In this document: positions 8,072 through 19,502 of the stretch, one piece after another
Layout: each line of letters begins with the position of its first letter
Position numbering within the stretch: the first letter of the stretch is position 1
NCBI RefSeq assembly: GCF_003752595.1
Contig: NZ_RKIJ01000015.1
Span: forward strand, 1 to 64,000
Source of the DNA: Cellulomonas sp. PhB143
GTDB taxonomy: Bacteria > Actinomycetota > Actinomycetes > Actinomycetales > Cellulomonadaceae
DNA length: 64,000 bases
Direction: 5' to 3'
Made by a program: the position numbers and the translations under genes
Notes under the pieces: model-generated
The model's input: only the letters and a program-made list of their open reading frames with translations
What the model was told of the DNA's origin: nothing
Database searches by the model: none

Positions 8072-8077
8072 TAGTCT
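8072..8077 (+). promoter_or_regulatory. -10 candidate for the DUF4190 gene
   Basis: TAGTCT lies 57 bp before ATG 8135 and immediately after the LysR terminator hairpin. The gene's ribosome-binding site is gcaggagg at 8119-8126. Confidence 0.45.
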
Positions 8078-8134
8078 GGCGCGCGGACGACGACGGACCG
8101 CACGGCAGACCACACGACGCAGGAGGCGCACGAC

Positions 8135-8656
8135 ATGAGCGGACAGCACCCCGGGCCGGAGGGTCAGGGCACGCCGGAGGAGCAGCCCCCCGCGCAGGAG
8201 CACGGCTCGTCGGGCCCCTCCGGGCAGCCGCCGGCCTACGGGCAGGGACAGCCGCCGGCGTACGGTCAGCAGCCGCCCGCGTACGGTCAGCAGCAGCCGC
8301 CGGCGTACGGCCAGCCCGGCGGGTACGGCCAGCCGTACCCGGGCGCGCCCGCGCCGTACGCGCCCATCGGCCCGGTTCCCGGCAAGACGATGGGCATCGT
8401 CGGCTTCGTCCTGGCGTTCGTCCTGCCGCTCGTGGGGCTGATCGTGAGCATCGTGGCGTTCGTCCAGTCGCGCAAGGCGGGTGCGAAGAACGGGCTGGCG
8501 CTCGCCGGGATCATCATCGGCGCCGTGCTGTGCGTGCTCTTCGTCGTGGCCGCGATCGTCGTCTTCGGGCTTTTCGGCGACGTGATCCAGGCGTGCGTCG
8601 ACAACCCGAACGGCACCTACACCCTCAACGGCTCGGAGTACAGCTGCCAGGGCTGA
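8135..8656 (+). CDS. DUF4190 membrane protein with Pro/Tyr/Gln repeats
   Basis: 173 residues. Residues 1-75 are disordered and consist largely of PPAYGQ-type repeats (QPPAYGQGQPPAYGQ and variants). They are followed by two membrane helices (about 84-110, GIVGFVLAFVLPLVGLIVSI, and about 120-145, LALAGIIIGAVLCVLFVVAA) with the small-helix spacing of DUF4190. A short Cys-containing tail follows (QACVDNPNGTYTLNGSEYSC). DUF4190 proteins are small actinobacterial envelope proteins with no established function; the tail with two Cys may lie outside the membrane. It stands alone between the LysR gene and the glycine riboswitch. Confidence 0.85.
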   Translation: MSGQHPGPEGQGTPEEQPPAQEHGSSGPSGQPPAYGQGQPPAYGQQPPAYGQQQPPAYGQPGGYGQPYPGAPAPYAPIGPVPGKTMGIVGFVLAFVLPLVGLIVSIVAFVQSRKAGAKNGLALAGIIIGAVLCVLFVVAAIVVFGLFGDVIQACVDNPNGTYTLNGSEYSCQG

Positions 8657-8668
8657 CGCCCCTGCCGG

Positions 8669-8674
8669 TATGCT
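8669..8674 (+). promoter_or_regulatory. -10 candidate for the gcv operon leader
   Basis: TATGCT is the only TAnnnT match between the DUF4190 stop and the first aptamer, about 27 bp before the riboswitch begins. No good -35 is seen. Confidence 0.4.
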
Positions 8675-8694
8675 CGTGCGCGTACGAGCCGCTC

Positions 8695-8932
8695 GAACCG
8701 CGACGGGAGAGCCCGGGTCCGCCCGGCGCCGAAGGAGCAACCCCTCCCCGGGAATCTCTCAGGCCCCCAGACCGTCACGGTGAGGCAACTCTGAAAAGCG
8801 GTGGTCCGCCGCTCGCCCTCGCGTGGGGCGGGCCCGGCCCACCCACCGACGGTGCAAAAACTCTCAGGTGGACGCCACGCGTCCGGTGACAGAGCGGGGA
8901 GGGACAGACCGGCCCCGCACGGGGTCGGTCTC
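8695..8932 (+). promoter_or_regulatory. Tandem glycine riboswitch upstream of gcvP
   Basis: Aptamer 1 (about 8701-8798) has the signature elements of the class in order: GGGAGAG, cgccgaaggagcaa, aatctctcagg, agaccgtcacggtgag, then gcaactctgaaaagc. A second unit follows (about 8799-8905) with gacggtgcaa, aaactctcagg and a closing cagagcgggga. The second lacks a clean GCCGAAGG core, so it is the more diverged aptamer. A GC-rich hairpin (gaccggcccc/ggggtcggtc, 8907-8931) lies between it and gcvP and may be the expression platform. Glycine riboswitches normally switch on gcv genes when glycine is in excess. Confidence 0.93.
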
Positions 8933-8956
8933 CCCGACCACCGCCCGGAGACCCCC

Positions 8957-13092
<4,136 letters not shown>

Positions 13093-13158
13093 CCGCCCTA
13101 CGCTCGACCCGCACCGACCCGCACCGACCCGACCGCACTCGTCCCAGGAGGAACCCCC

Positions 13159-13536
13159 ATGCCGTCCGACGCCTTCCCCGAGAACCTCCGGTACACCGCC
13201 GAGCACGAGTGGATCGACGACGCCTCGCCGGCCACCGTCGGCATCACCGCGAACGCCGCCGAGGCGCTCGGCGACATCGTCTACCTCGAGCTCCCCGAGG
13301 TCGGGGCCGCGCTGACGGCGGGGGAGGTCTTCGGCGAGATCGAGTCGACGAAGTCCGTCTCCGAGCTCTACGCGCCCGTGACCGGGACCGTCGTCGAGAT
13401 CAACCAGGAGGCGGTCGACGCTCCCGAGACCGTGGGCTCGGACCCGTACGGGGCGGGCTGGCTGGTCAAGGTCGACGTGAGCGAGGTCGGTGCGGTCCTC
13501 ACGGCCGAGGAGTACCGCGCACAGGTCGGCGGTTGA
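13159..13536 (+). CDS. gcvH: Glycine cleavage H protein (lipoyl carrier)
   Basis: 125 residues, the usual size. The lipoyl attachment lysine is residue 65 in the hairpin GEIESTKSVSELYAPVTG. NLRYTAEHEWI at the N-terminus and the C-terminal NPYG-like SDPYGAGWLVKV are typical. The ribosome-binding site CAGGAGGAA lies at 13145-13153, well placed before ATG 13159. It is third gene of the gcvPTH operon, 66 bp after gcvT; the gap carries two copies of cgacccgcac and is probably transcribed through. Confidence 0.97.
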   Translation: MPSDAFPENLRYTAEHEWIDDASPATVGITANAAEALGDIVYLELPEVGAALTAGEVFGEIESTKSVSELYAPVTGTVVEINQEAVDAPETVGSDPYGAGWLVKVDVSEVGAVLTAEEYRAQVGG

Positions 13537-13812
13537 CGCGCGCCGAACGTGGCCCGGACGGGCTCCGCACCGGACCCCAGGTCACAGTTCGGTAACCTCC
13601 GCGTGTGGTCGCGACGCGATGCGACGCGCTGACCTGCGCCGATGCGGACTGGCATCCCCGAAAGTCTCAGCATGCGGGACGCGGGTGATTTTGCTGTGAC
13701 GAACGGCGTCATGGATCGTCCGCCGCCCCATCTCTTCAGGTAACCGCACCGAACCGGATGAGCAAGCCCCGCGGCCCGCGGGGCATCGTCCGGAGAGAAC
13801 CTGAGGAGAATC
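13537..13812. other. Intergenic region between gcvH and the LuxR-type gene
   Basis: 276 bp with no supported gene. It contains two GGTAACC words (13591-13597 and 13738-13744), one in the context cacagttcggtaacc, which could be a regulator site. A compact perfect hairpin (gccccgcg-gcc-cgcggggc) lies at 13766-13784 in what would be the leader of the next gene. No confident promoter was found. Confidence 0.4.
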
Positions 13813-14058
13813 ATGAGCACCATCGAGCTCGCCCGTCCCGCTGTCGCCGCCGCCCCCCTCCTCGGCGCGCCGCTGACGCGTCGCGAGAAGGTCGTCCTCT
13901 CGCACCTGTCCGAGGACGTGACGCTCGAGCAGATCGCGACGACCCTGTTCGTCACGCGCAACACGGTCAAGTCGCAGGTGCGCAGCCTCTACCGCAAGAT
14001 CGGCGTCTCGACCCGTGCCGAGGCCGTCGCGTGGGCGGACGTGCGCGGCCTGCGCTGA
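13813..14058 (+). CDS. Orphan LuxR-type helix-turn-helix protein
   Basis: 81 residues, almost entirely a GerE/LuxR DNA-binding domain (about residues 20-78: LTRREKVVLSHLSEDVTLEQ, then IATTLFVTRNTVKSQVRSLY, RKIGVSTRAEAVAWA). There is no receiver, autoinducer-binding or ATPase domain, so it cannot sense a signal by itself; proteins like this may act as constitutive regulators or dimer partners. The ribosome-binding site TGAGGAGAA lies at 13802-13810. It is not part of the gcv operon by spacing, and a GC hairpin sits in its leader. Confidence 0.88.
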   Translation: MSTIELARPAVAAAPLLGAPLTRREKVVLSHLSEDVTLEQIATTLFVTRNTVKSQVRSLYRKIGVSTRAEAVAWADVRGLR

Positions 14059-14167
14059 CCCGGTCGCGGCACCTCTCCGGGCCTGGCCGGCTGCCCGCGG
14101 TCGACGGCCGGGAACCCGGAACCTCCCCGACACCCGCGGGACATGTGCCCGTGGCATCATCCGACGC

Positions 14168-14580
14168 ATGAGTCCCCGCAAGCTCGTGGTCGCGGCGGCG
14201 ATCGTCGACGACCTGGCCGAGCCCCGTCGCCTGCTCGCGGCGCGCCGCGCGTACCCGGAGGCGCTGATGGGCCGCTGGGAGTTCCCCGGCGGCAAGGTGG
14301 AGCCCGACGAGACGCCCGAGGACGGGCTGCACCGCGAGCTCTTCGAGGAGCTCGGCATCGAGGTCGAGCTCGGCGCGGAGGTGGTGGCGCCGGGCGGTGA
14401 GGCCTGGCCGATCACGGACCGGCACGTCATGCGGCTCTGGCTCGCGCGGGTGACCCGCGGCGAGCCCGCGCCGATCGACGCGCACGACGAGGTGCGCTGG
14501 CTGACCGGCGACGACCCGTTCAGCGTCCCGTGGCTCGACGCTGACGTGCCGATCGTGCAGGCCCTGGTCCCGCGCGCGGC
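14168..14580 (+). CDS. NUDIX hydrolase, MutT-type (3' end unreliable)
   Basis: About 138 residues can be read. The NUDIX box is complete at residues 42-64 (G-x5-E-x7-REL-x-EE-x-GI: GKVEPDETPEDGLHRELFEE). The WEFPGGKVE context matches MutT/8-oxo-dGTP diphosphatases, which cleanse oxidised nucleotides; other NUDIX substrates cannot be excluded. The body is already near normal family length when the frame enters the G/C homopolymer at 14581. The true stop is therefore close to or inside that artefact, and the apparent extension rich in Gly/Pro/Arg is not real. CATCAT at 14155-14160 lies seven bases before the ATG, consistent with a leaderless start. Confidence 0.85.
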
Positions 14581-14756
14581 GTGGGGGGGTGGCGCGTTGG
14601 TGTTTGTGGGCCGGGGGGGGCGGCGCGCGGGGGCGCGGGGGGGGGGGCGGCCGCGCGGGGGGGGGGGGGGGGCGCGGCCCCCCCCCCTCCCCCCCCCCCC
14701 CCCCCCCCCCCCGGGGGGGGGGGGCCCCCCCCCCCCTCCGGGGCGGACGGGGGCGA
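14581..14756. other. G/C homopolymer artefact between convergent genes
   Basis: Runs of G then C then G then C (longest more than 20 bases) between the 3' ends of the NUDIX gene and the kinase gene. The composition is unlike the flanks and like bases 1-120. It most likely replaces a strong hairpin that could not be sequenced or assembled, so the real length and content are unknown. Confidence 0.75.
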
Positions 14757-14759
14757 CCG

Positions 14760-15341
14760 TCAGGCGCCGGTCGACCGCACCAGGCGGGCGAGCCAGCGCT
14801 CGGCCTCCGCGTGCGAGCCCACCCGGACCAGCGCCGTGCCCGGTGCCTCCGTGGTCAGGCGTCCCGGCAGGTCGTCGAGCGAGTGCCGTGACGTCCACGC
14901 CCAGACGATGATGCTCTTCGACCCGCGCCAGAGCGACCACGGCACCGGCTCGAGGTTGCCGTTCCACAGCTCCTCGCGGGTACGCCAGCGACGCCACGTG
15001 CGCCGCACGACCTGGCGCATGCGCGTCCGTACGGGCAGGTCGAGCCAGAGGACGACGTCGGCCCGCGACGAGATCAGCGGCCGCGCCGCCGGGTACTGGT
15101 AGTCGCAGACCCACCGGTCCCGCGCGAGAACCGCGCGGACGTCGTCGAGGAACTCGGGCCGCTCGGTCCAGGCGGGGCCGTGGAAGAGCGCGTCGACCTC
15201 GGTGTGCGGGAGGCCGAGCGTGGCACCGATCCGCCGGCCCCACGACGTCTTGCCCGCGCCGGACGTCCCGGCCACCGCGATCCGCCGCGGTGCTCGCCCG
15301 AGGTGGGCGACGACGTCGTCGTCCGGGCCGAGGAGCTGCAC
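14760..15341 (-). CDS. P-loop nucleotide kinase-like protein
   Basis: 193 residues. The N-terminal Walker A lies at 25-33 (GTSGAGKTS, context RRIAVAGTSGAGKTSWGRRI). The lid and Asp motifs of adenylate kinase/DNA topology modulation (FlaR-like) proteins follow: HTEVDALFHGPAWTERPEFL, DRWVCDYQYP and VVLWLDLPVRTRMRQVVRRT. The substrate is not known; relatives are annotated as adenylate kinase or AAA proteins. The start is taken as GTG 15341 because a -10-like TAGCAT lies seven bases upstream on the same strand, giving a leaderless transcript. An ATG at 15434 in the same frame lies inside palindromic copy 2 and has no ribosome-binding site. Confidence 0.82.
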   Translation of the reverse strand: MQLLGPDDDVVAHLGRAPRRIAVAGTSGAGKTSWGRRIGATLGLPHTEVDALFHGPAWTERPEFLDDVRAVLARDRWVCDYQYPAARPLISSRADVVLWLDLPVRTRMRQVVRRTWRRWRTREELWNGNLEPVPWSLWRGSKSIIVWAWTSRHSLDDLPGRLTTEAPGTALVRVGSHAEAERWLARLVRSTGA

Positions 15342-15375
15342 GCGCCCGATGCTAGGCCAGGTCGCCCGCCCACCG

Positions 15376-15443
15376 TCCGCCGAGACGTCGAATTCCGCCC
15401 CGAGAATCGACGAATCAGGGGCGGAATTCGACATCTCGGCGGA
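15376..15443. repeat. Palindromic element, copy 2
   Basis: 68 bp. Outer arms tccgccgaga/tctcggcgga and inner gtcgaattccgcccc/ggggcggaattcgac pair with a single mismatch in the outer part, around a 16-nt loop. Unlike copies 1 and 3 it lies upstream of both flanking genes (kinase on minus, DUF1264 on plus), so a terminator role does not explain this copy. On the minus strand it offers an in-frame ATG (15434) that could prefix the kinase with MSNSAPDSS. Confidence 0.9.
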
Positions 15444-15600
15444 CGCGGGGGCCCGCGTGACGTGAGCGGCACCGGGCGAGCGGCCGGCTCGCCGTGCGGG
15501 GGGCGCGGGGGCGGGGTACGGTCAGCGCGGCGTCGAGACCAGGCCCATCCCCCCGTGCGACGAGGAGGGCTGTGGACATCCGGAGTCTCCGCCCCCACGG
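15444..15600. other. Non-coding spacer ahead of the DUF1264 leader
   Basis: GC-rich sequence between palindromic copy 2 and the hairpin-rich leader. A -10-like TACGGT at 15518-15523 is the best promoter candidate for the plus-strand gene. No gene is supported. Confidence 0.35.
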
Positions 15601-15699
15601 CGTCCCACGGGACGCGTCGTCCGGTCTGACGGTGCCCCGTCGCGAGAGCAGGGGCACCCGGCGAACGGCCACACCCTGTGCGGGTGAGACCGTTCGCCG
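15601..15699 (+). promoter_or_regulatory. Leader with three consecutive hairpins upstream of the DUF1264 gene
   Basis: Three perfect stems in a row: cgtccc/gggacg (15601-15614), ggtgcccc/ggggcacc (15631-15658), and cggcgaacgg/ccgttcgccg (15659-15699) enclosing caccc/gggtg. They end about 42 bp before ATG 15742. Three adjacent stems suggest a structured RNA leader, possibly an attenuator, riboswitch or antitermination target. It matches no class I can name. Confidence 0.5.
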
Positions 15700-15741
15700 C
15701 CCGGACGGCGGCGCGGCGAGCCGACCGAGGAGACGGACGCG

Positions 15742-16500
15742 ATGAGAAACCCCACGATCAGCGAGCGTCGCACGGGGACGACGGCGGCGGGAGCGCCGAC
15801 GAGCGTGCCGCTGCGCGTGCTCGACGAGGGCGCCCGGCTGCTGCAGTCCGGCGGGCCGCTGCCCGGCTTCGACGTGTACGTCGTCGGCTTCCATTGCGCC
15901 AAGGGTGAGCCGGACTTCCAGATGGAGGCGCACCACTTCTGCCGCGTCGTGAACGACGACCTGCTGCAGTGCGTCCTGTTCGACGGCAACACCCGCGACG
16001 CGAACCTCATCGGCGTGGAGTACATCGTCTCCGGCCGCCTGCACGCGACGCTCGACCCCGCCGAGCAGGCGTACTGGCACCCGCACAACTTCGAGGTGCT
16101 CTCCGGACAGCTGGCCGCGCCGGGTCTGCCGGAGCGGGTGGAGCGCGAGCTCATGGCCCGCCTGCTCAACTCCTACGGCAAGACGTGGCACACCTGGCAC
16201 ACGAGCACCGGGGCGCCCGACGCCGGCCTCCCGCTCGGTGACCCGAAGCTCATGTGGTCGTTCAACCGCGAGGGCGAGTGCGACGAGGCTCTGATCCGGG
16301 ACCGCAACGAGGCGATGGGCCTGGACACGGCGGGGCGACGGGAGTCGCGCCGGACGCTGGAGCCCGACGCGGAGCCGCAGCACGGGGTCGACGCGATGCG
16401 GGACGACTTCCCGGGGTCCGTGCCGGTCCCGGGGGTCCGTGACGCGGACGCCGGCAGCCCCGACACCGGCGGTCCCGACTCCGACGACGAGCGGGCGTAG
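15742..16500 (+). CDS. DUF1264 (oil-body-associated protein-like) family protein
   Basis: 252 residues. The core (about residues 25-195) carries the DUF1264 hallmarks: FDVYVVGFHCAKGEPDFQME, AHHFCRVVNDDLLQCVLFDG, LIGVEYIVSGRLHATLDPAE, YWHPHNFEVLSGQLAAPGLP and YGKTWHTWHT with many His. The family is known from plant oil bodies and from bacteria; its biochemical role is not established. The last 55 residues are acidic and disordered. ATG 15742 is preceded by GAGGAGACGG. The downstream hydrolase starts four bases after the stop, so the two are probably one operon. The leader contains three hairpins. Confidence 0.88.
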   Translation: MRNPTISERRTGTTAAGAPTSVPLRVLDEGARLLQSGGPLPGFDVYVVGFHCAKGEPDFQMEAHHFCRVVNDDLLQCVLFDGNTRDANLIGVEYIVSGRLHATLDPAEQAYWHPHNFEVLSGQLAAPGLPERVERELMARLLNSYGKTWHTWHTSTGAPDAGLPLGDPKLMWSFNREGECDEALIRDRNEAMGLDTAGRRESRRTLEPDAEPQHGVDAMRDDFPGSVPVPGVRDADAGSPDTGGPDSDDERA

Positions 16501-16504
16501 CCCG

Positions 16505-17290
16505 ATGTCTCCCCGCGCGTCGAGGATCGCCGGCGGCGCCCTGCTGAGCGAGGTCGCCGACGGCGTCCACCGGCTCGAGCACGCCTGCGTCAACCTCTAC
16601 GTCGTCGCGGACGACGACGGGCGCCTCCTGATCGTCGACACGGGCCTGCCCGCGGCGTGGGAACCGCTGGGGCACGCGCTGCGCGCGCTCGGGCACCGCC
16701 CGTCGGACGTCGCCGCCGTGGTGCTCACGCACGCGCACTTCGACCACATCGGCACGGCGTCCAGGATCCGGTCGAGGCTCGCAGTGCCGGTCTGGCTCCA
16801 CCCGGCGGACGCCGCCGTCGCCGCCCACCCGTACTGCTACTCGCACGAGAGCGCCAGGGCGATGTACCCGCTGCGGTATCCGGCGTCCCTGCGGATCCTC
16901 GCCGCCATGGTGTCCGCCGGTGCCCTCCGGGTGCGCGGGGTGCCGGACACCCAGCCCCTGGGGCCCGAGACGGAGCTCCCGGTGCCCGGACGCCCGCGCG
17001 TGATCCTCACCCCGGGCCACACGTACGGCCACTGCGCGCTGCACCTGCCGGACCGCGGCGTGGTGCTGTCCGGGGACGCGCTGGTCACGCTCGATCCCTA
17101 CACGGGCAGCCGCGGGGCCCAGATCATCGCCGGGGCCGCGACCGCCGACAGCGCGCAGGCCCTGGCGTCGCTCGACAGGCTCGCGGCGTGCGACACGGGC
17201 ACCACCGTCCTGCTGCCCGGTCACGGTGATCCGTGGAGCGGCAGCCTCACCGCCGCCGTCGAGCAGGCGCGGGCGCGCGGCGCCCACTGA
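16505..17290 (+). CDS. Metallo-beta-lactamase fold hydrolase
   Basis: 261 residues. Metal ligands are visible in order: HAHFDH at 76-81 (context VVLTHAHFDHIGTA), GHTYGHCALHLPDRGVVLSG (histidine and aspartate ligands), and the C-terminal LLPGHGDPW histidine. A family of this kind hydrolyses thioesters, lactones or phosphoesters with two metal ions; the substrate cannot be told. The N-terminal VHRLEHACVNLYVV fits glyoxalase II-like members. Cytoplasmic, no signal peptide. It lies four bases after the DUF1264 gene and probably is cotranscribed with it. Confidence 0.9.
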   Translation: MSPRASRIAGGALLSEVADGVHRLEHACVNLYVVADDDGRLLIVDTGLPAAWEPLGHALRALGHRPSDVAAVVLTHAHFDHIGTASRIRSRLAVPVWLHPADAAVAAHPYCYSHESARAMYPLRYPASLRILAAMVSAGALRVRGVPDTQPLGPETELPVPGRPRVILTPGHTYGHCALHLPDRGVVLSGDALVTLDPYTGSRGAQIIAGAATADSAQALASLDRLAACDTGTTVLLPGHGDPWSGSLTAAVEQARARGAH

Positions 17291-17441
17291 GGGCGGGAGC
17301 CGCTGTCGCCGTGGTCCGCGCGCGGCGTACGGTGGGGGTTCGGGCGGACCTGCGGGCCCGCCACCTGCCGACCCGGTCGGTTGCGTCCGCGCTCGCGACA
17401 TCCACGCGCTGGCTCCGCTTGCCAGAGGAGGACACCGCGCG

Positions 17442-18116
17442 ATGCGCATCGAGGGATATCCGTACGAGTTCGCCCGCCGGGCCGCCACGATCCTGGGGTC
17501 CACGATCGAGACGAGCATCACCGTGCGCCAGCACGGGCTCACGGTGCGCGCGGGCAGCAGCAGCGATGCCGCGGCCCGCTGCGACCAGGCGGAGGCGCGC
17601 GCGGACGCGGGCCCGTGCATCGACGCCATGACCGACCTCACGATCCACGTCGTGCCGGACATCGCTACCGAGGGACGCTGGGACGCGTGGCGCGAGCAGG
17701 CGCTGCGGGAGGGGTTCGCGACCGCGATCGCGGTGCCCGCGCTCGTGGGCACCGACATGGCGGTGGCGCTCAACCTCTACTCCCGTGACCCGGAGGTGTG
17801 GACGCCAGGCATGCGCAGCAGCGCCGAGGGCTATGCCCAGCTCGTGGCCGCCATGGTGCGGCTGCAGCTCGAGACGGCGGACCTGGAGGACGCCGCCGTC
17901 GGCCTCTACCGCAACCTGACCGACGCGGTCGTGGCCGAGCGCGCCGTCGGAGCGATCATGTTCACCAACGCCTGCTCCGAGGAGGAGGCCCGCGCGGTCC
18001 TGGCCTCCGCCGCGGGCGGTCGCGACATCAGCCCGCGCGAGGTGGCCGAGTCCGTGCTGCGGGCTCTCGTCGCCCCCGAGCCCCCCGTCCAGCCGGGCAG
18101 CATCCGGGACGTGTGA
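17442..18116 (+). CDS. GAF protein with diverged ANTAR-like C-terminus
   Basis: 224 residues. The GAF-like region covers about 10-150 (TSITVRQHGLTVRAGSSSDA, EARADAGPCIDAMTDLTIHV, AVPALVGTDMAVALNLYSRD). The C-terminal helices (about 165-215: AVVAERAVGAIMFTNACSEE, ISPREVAESVLRAL) have the spacing of ANTAR but a weakened core: the usual QAKG motif reads RAVG. ATG 17442 follows gccagaggaggac. It may be a sensor that has lost RNA binding, or a distinct ANTAR subtype. It is separated by 151 bp from the hydrolase gene, so it probably has its own promoter. Confidence 0.75.
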   Translation: MRIEGYPYEFARRAATILGSTIETSITVRQHGLTVRAGSSSDAAARCDQAEARADAGPCIDAMTDLTIHVVPDIATEGRWDAWREQALREGFATAIAVPALVGTDMAVALNLYSRDPEVWTPGMRSSAEGYAQLVAAMVRLQLETADLEDAAVGLYRNLTDAVVAERAVGAIMFTNACSEEEARAVLASAAGGRDISPREVAESVLRALVAPEPPVQPGSIRDV

Positions 18117-18158
18117 TCTCAGCGGGCGACCGGTGCGCGCCCGTGCGACCGTGCCGGG

Positions 18159-19487
18159 ATGTCCGACACGACCACGACCACGCCCCTGTCCCGCTCGGTC
18201 GGCGGACGCCTGCTCTACGTCTTCATCCTCGGTGACGTCCTCGGCGCGGGCGTCTACGCCCTGGTCGGCGAGATGGCCGGAAAGGTCGGGGGTGCCGTCT
18301 GGCTACCGCTGCTGGTGGCGCTGGGGCTGTCGCTGCTGACCGCGGGCTCCTACGCGGAGCTGGTCACGAAGTACCCGGCCGCGGGCGGCGCCGCGGTGTT
18401 CGCCGAGCGCGCGTTCGGCAAGCCCCTGGTGTCGTTCCTCGTGGGCTTCTGCATGCTGGCCGCCGGGGTGACCAGCGCGGCGGGCCTGTCGATCGCGTTC
18501 GCGGGGGACTACTTCGGGTCGTTCGTGGACCTGCCGACCGTGCCGGTCGCGCTCGCGTTCCTGGTGCTCGTCGCGGCGCTCAACGCCCGGGGCATCCAGG
18601 AGTCCTTGCGCGCCAACGTGGCGATGACGGCGATCGAGCTCTCCGGGCTGGTCCTCATCGTCGTGCTGGCGGCGGTGGTCCTGGGCCGCGGTGAGGGGGC
18701 GCCCGGCCGGGCGCTCGAGTTCTCCGAGGGCACCACGCCCGCCGTCGCCGTGCTCTCGGCGTCGCTGATCGCCTACTACTCGTTCGTGGGCTTCGAGACC
18801 TCCGCCAACCTCGCCGAGGAGGTCAAGGACGTCCGGCGGGTCTACCCGCGCGCCCTCTTCGGAGCGCTGATCACCGCCGGTGTCGTCTACGTCGCCGTCG
18901 GCGTGGCCGCCGTCGCGGTGGCGACGCCCGAGCGGCTGGCCGGGTCCACCGGGCCCCTCCTCGAGGTCGTCGCGGTGGCCGACGTCGTCCCGGAGAAGCT
19001 CTTCTCGGCGGTGGCCCTCGTCGCGGTGGCCAACGGCGCCCTGCTCACGATGATCATGGCGAGCCGCCTCACCTACGGGATGGCCCGGCAGGGCCTCCTG
19101 CCCGCGGGCCTGGCGCGCGTCCTGCCCGGTCGCCGGACCCCGTGGGTCGCCATCGTCGCGACGACGCTCGTCGCGATGATCCTGGTCTTCACGGGCGACC
19201 TCGGCGCCCTGGCGGAGACCGTCGTCCTTCTCCTGCTGCTGGTCTTCCTGAGCACCAACATCGCCGTCCTGGTGCTGCGGCGGGACACCGTCGAGGACGG
19301 GCACTTCCGCGTCGCGACCGTCGTCCCCGTCCTCGGCGCCGCCAGCTGCGTCCTGCTGCTGACCCAGCAGGACGCGCAGACCTGGCTCCGTGCCGGGGTG
19401 CTCGTGCTCGTGGGCGTGGTGCTGTTCGCGGTGACCCGCCGCGCCGGACGTCGCGCGGCCGACCCCGCACCGCACGCCGACGCCTGA
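18159..19487 (+). CDS. APC-superfamily amino acid permease
   Basis: 442 residues with about 12 hydrophobic segments. The first is LLYVFILGDVLGAGVYALVG with the APC glycine-rich break, followed by YAELVTKYPAAGGAAVFAER (cytoplasmic loop conserved in the amino acid/polyamine antiporter family), YYSFVGFETSANLAEEVKDV in the middle and SRLTYGMARQGLLP after helix 8. The family moves amino acids or amines across the membrane with protons; the substrate is unknown. It converges with the ANTAR operon on the minus strand across only 15 bp. Confidence 0.92.
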   Translation: MSDTTTTTPLSRSVGGRLLYVFILGDVLGAGVYALVGEMAGKVGGAVWLPLLVALGLSLLTAGSYAELVTKYPAAGGAAVFAERAFGKPLVSFLVGFCMLAAGVTSAAGLSIAFAGDYFGSFVDLPTVPVALAFLVLVAALNARGIQESLRANVAMTAIELSGLVLIVVLAAVVLGRGEGAPGRALEFSEGTTPAVAVLSASLIAYYSFVGFETSANLAEEVKDVRRVYPRALFGALITAGVVYVAVGVAAVAVATPERLAGSTGPLLEVVAVADVVPEKLFSAVALVAVANGALLTMIMASRLTYGMARQGLLPAGLARVLPGRRTPWVAIVATTLVAMILVFTGDLGALAETVVLLLLLVFLSTNIAVLVLRRDTVEDGHFRVATVVPVLGAASCVLLLTQQDAQTWLRAGVLVLVGVVLFAVTRRAGRRAADPAPHADA

Positions 19488-19502
19488 GCGGGTCGCCGAG
19501 CC

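Noticed and set aside
8229-8331. CRISPR-like short repeats in the DUF4190 gene
   Set aside because: They are in-frame codons for PPAYGQ repeats without spacers of constant length.
14581-14911. A Gly/Arg/Pro-rich C-terminal extension of the NUDIX protein
   Set aside because: It is the translation of the homopolymer artefact and of the antisense of the kinase gene.
15342-15434. N-terminal extension of the kinase starting in the palindrome
   Set aside because: No ribosome-binding site at 15434, and a -10-like box lies between it and the better GTG start; left open as a finding.
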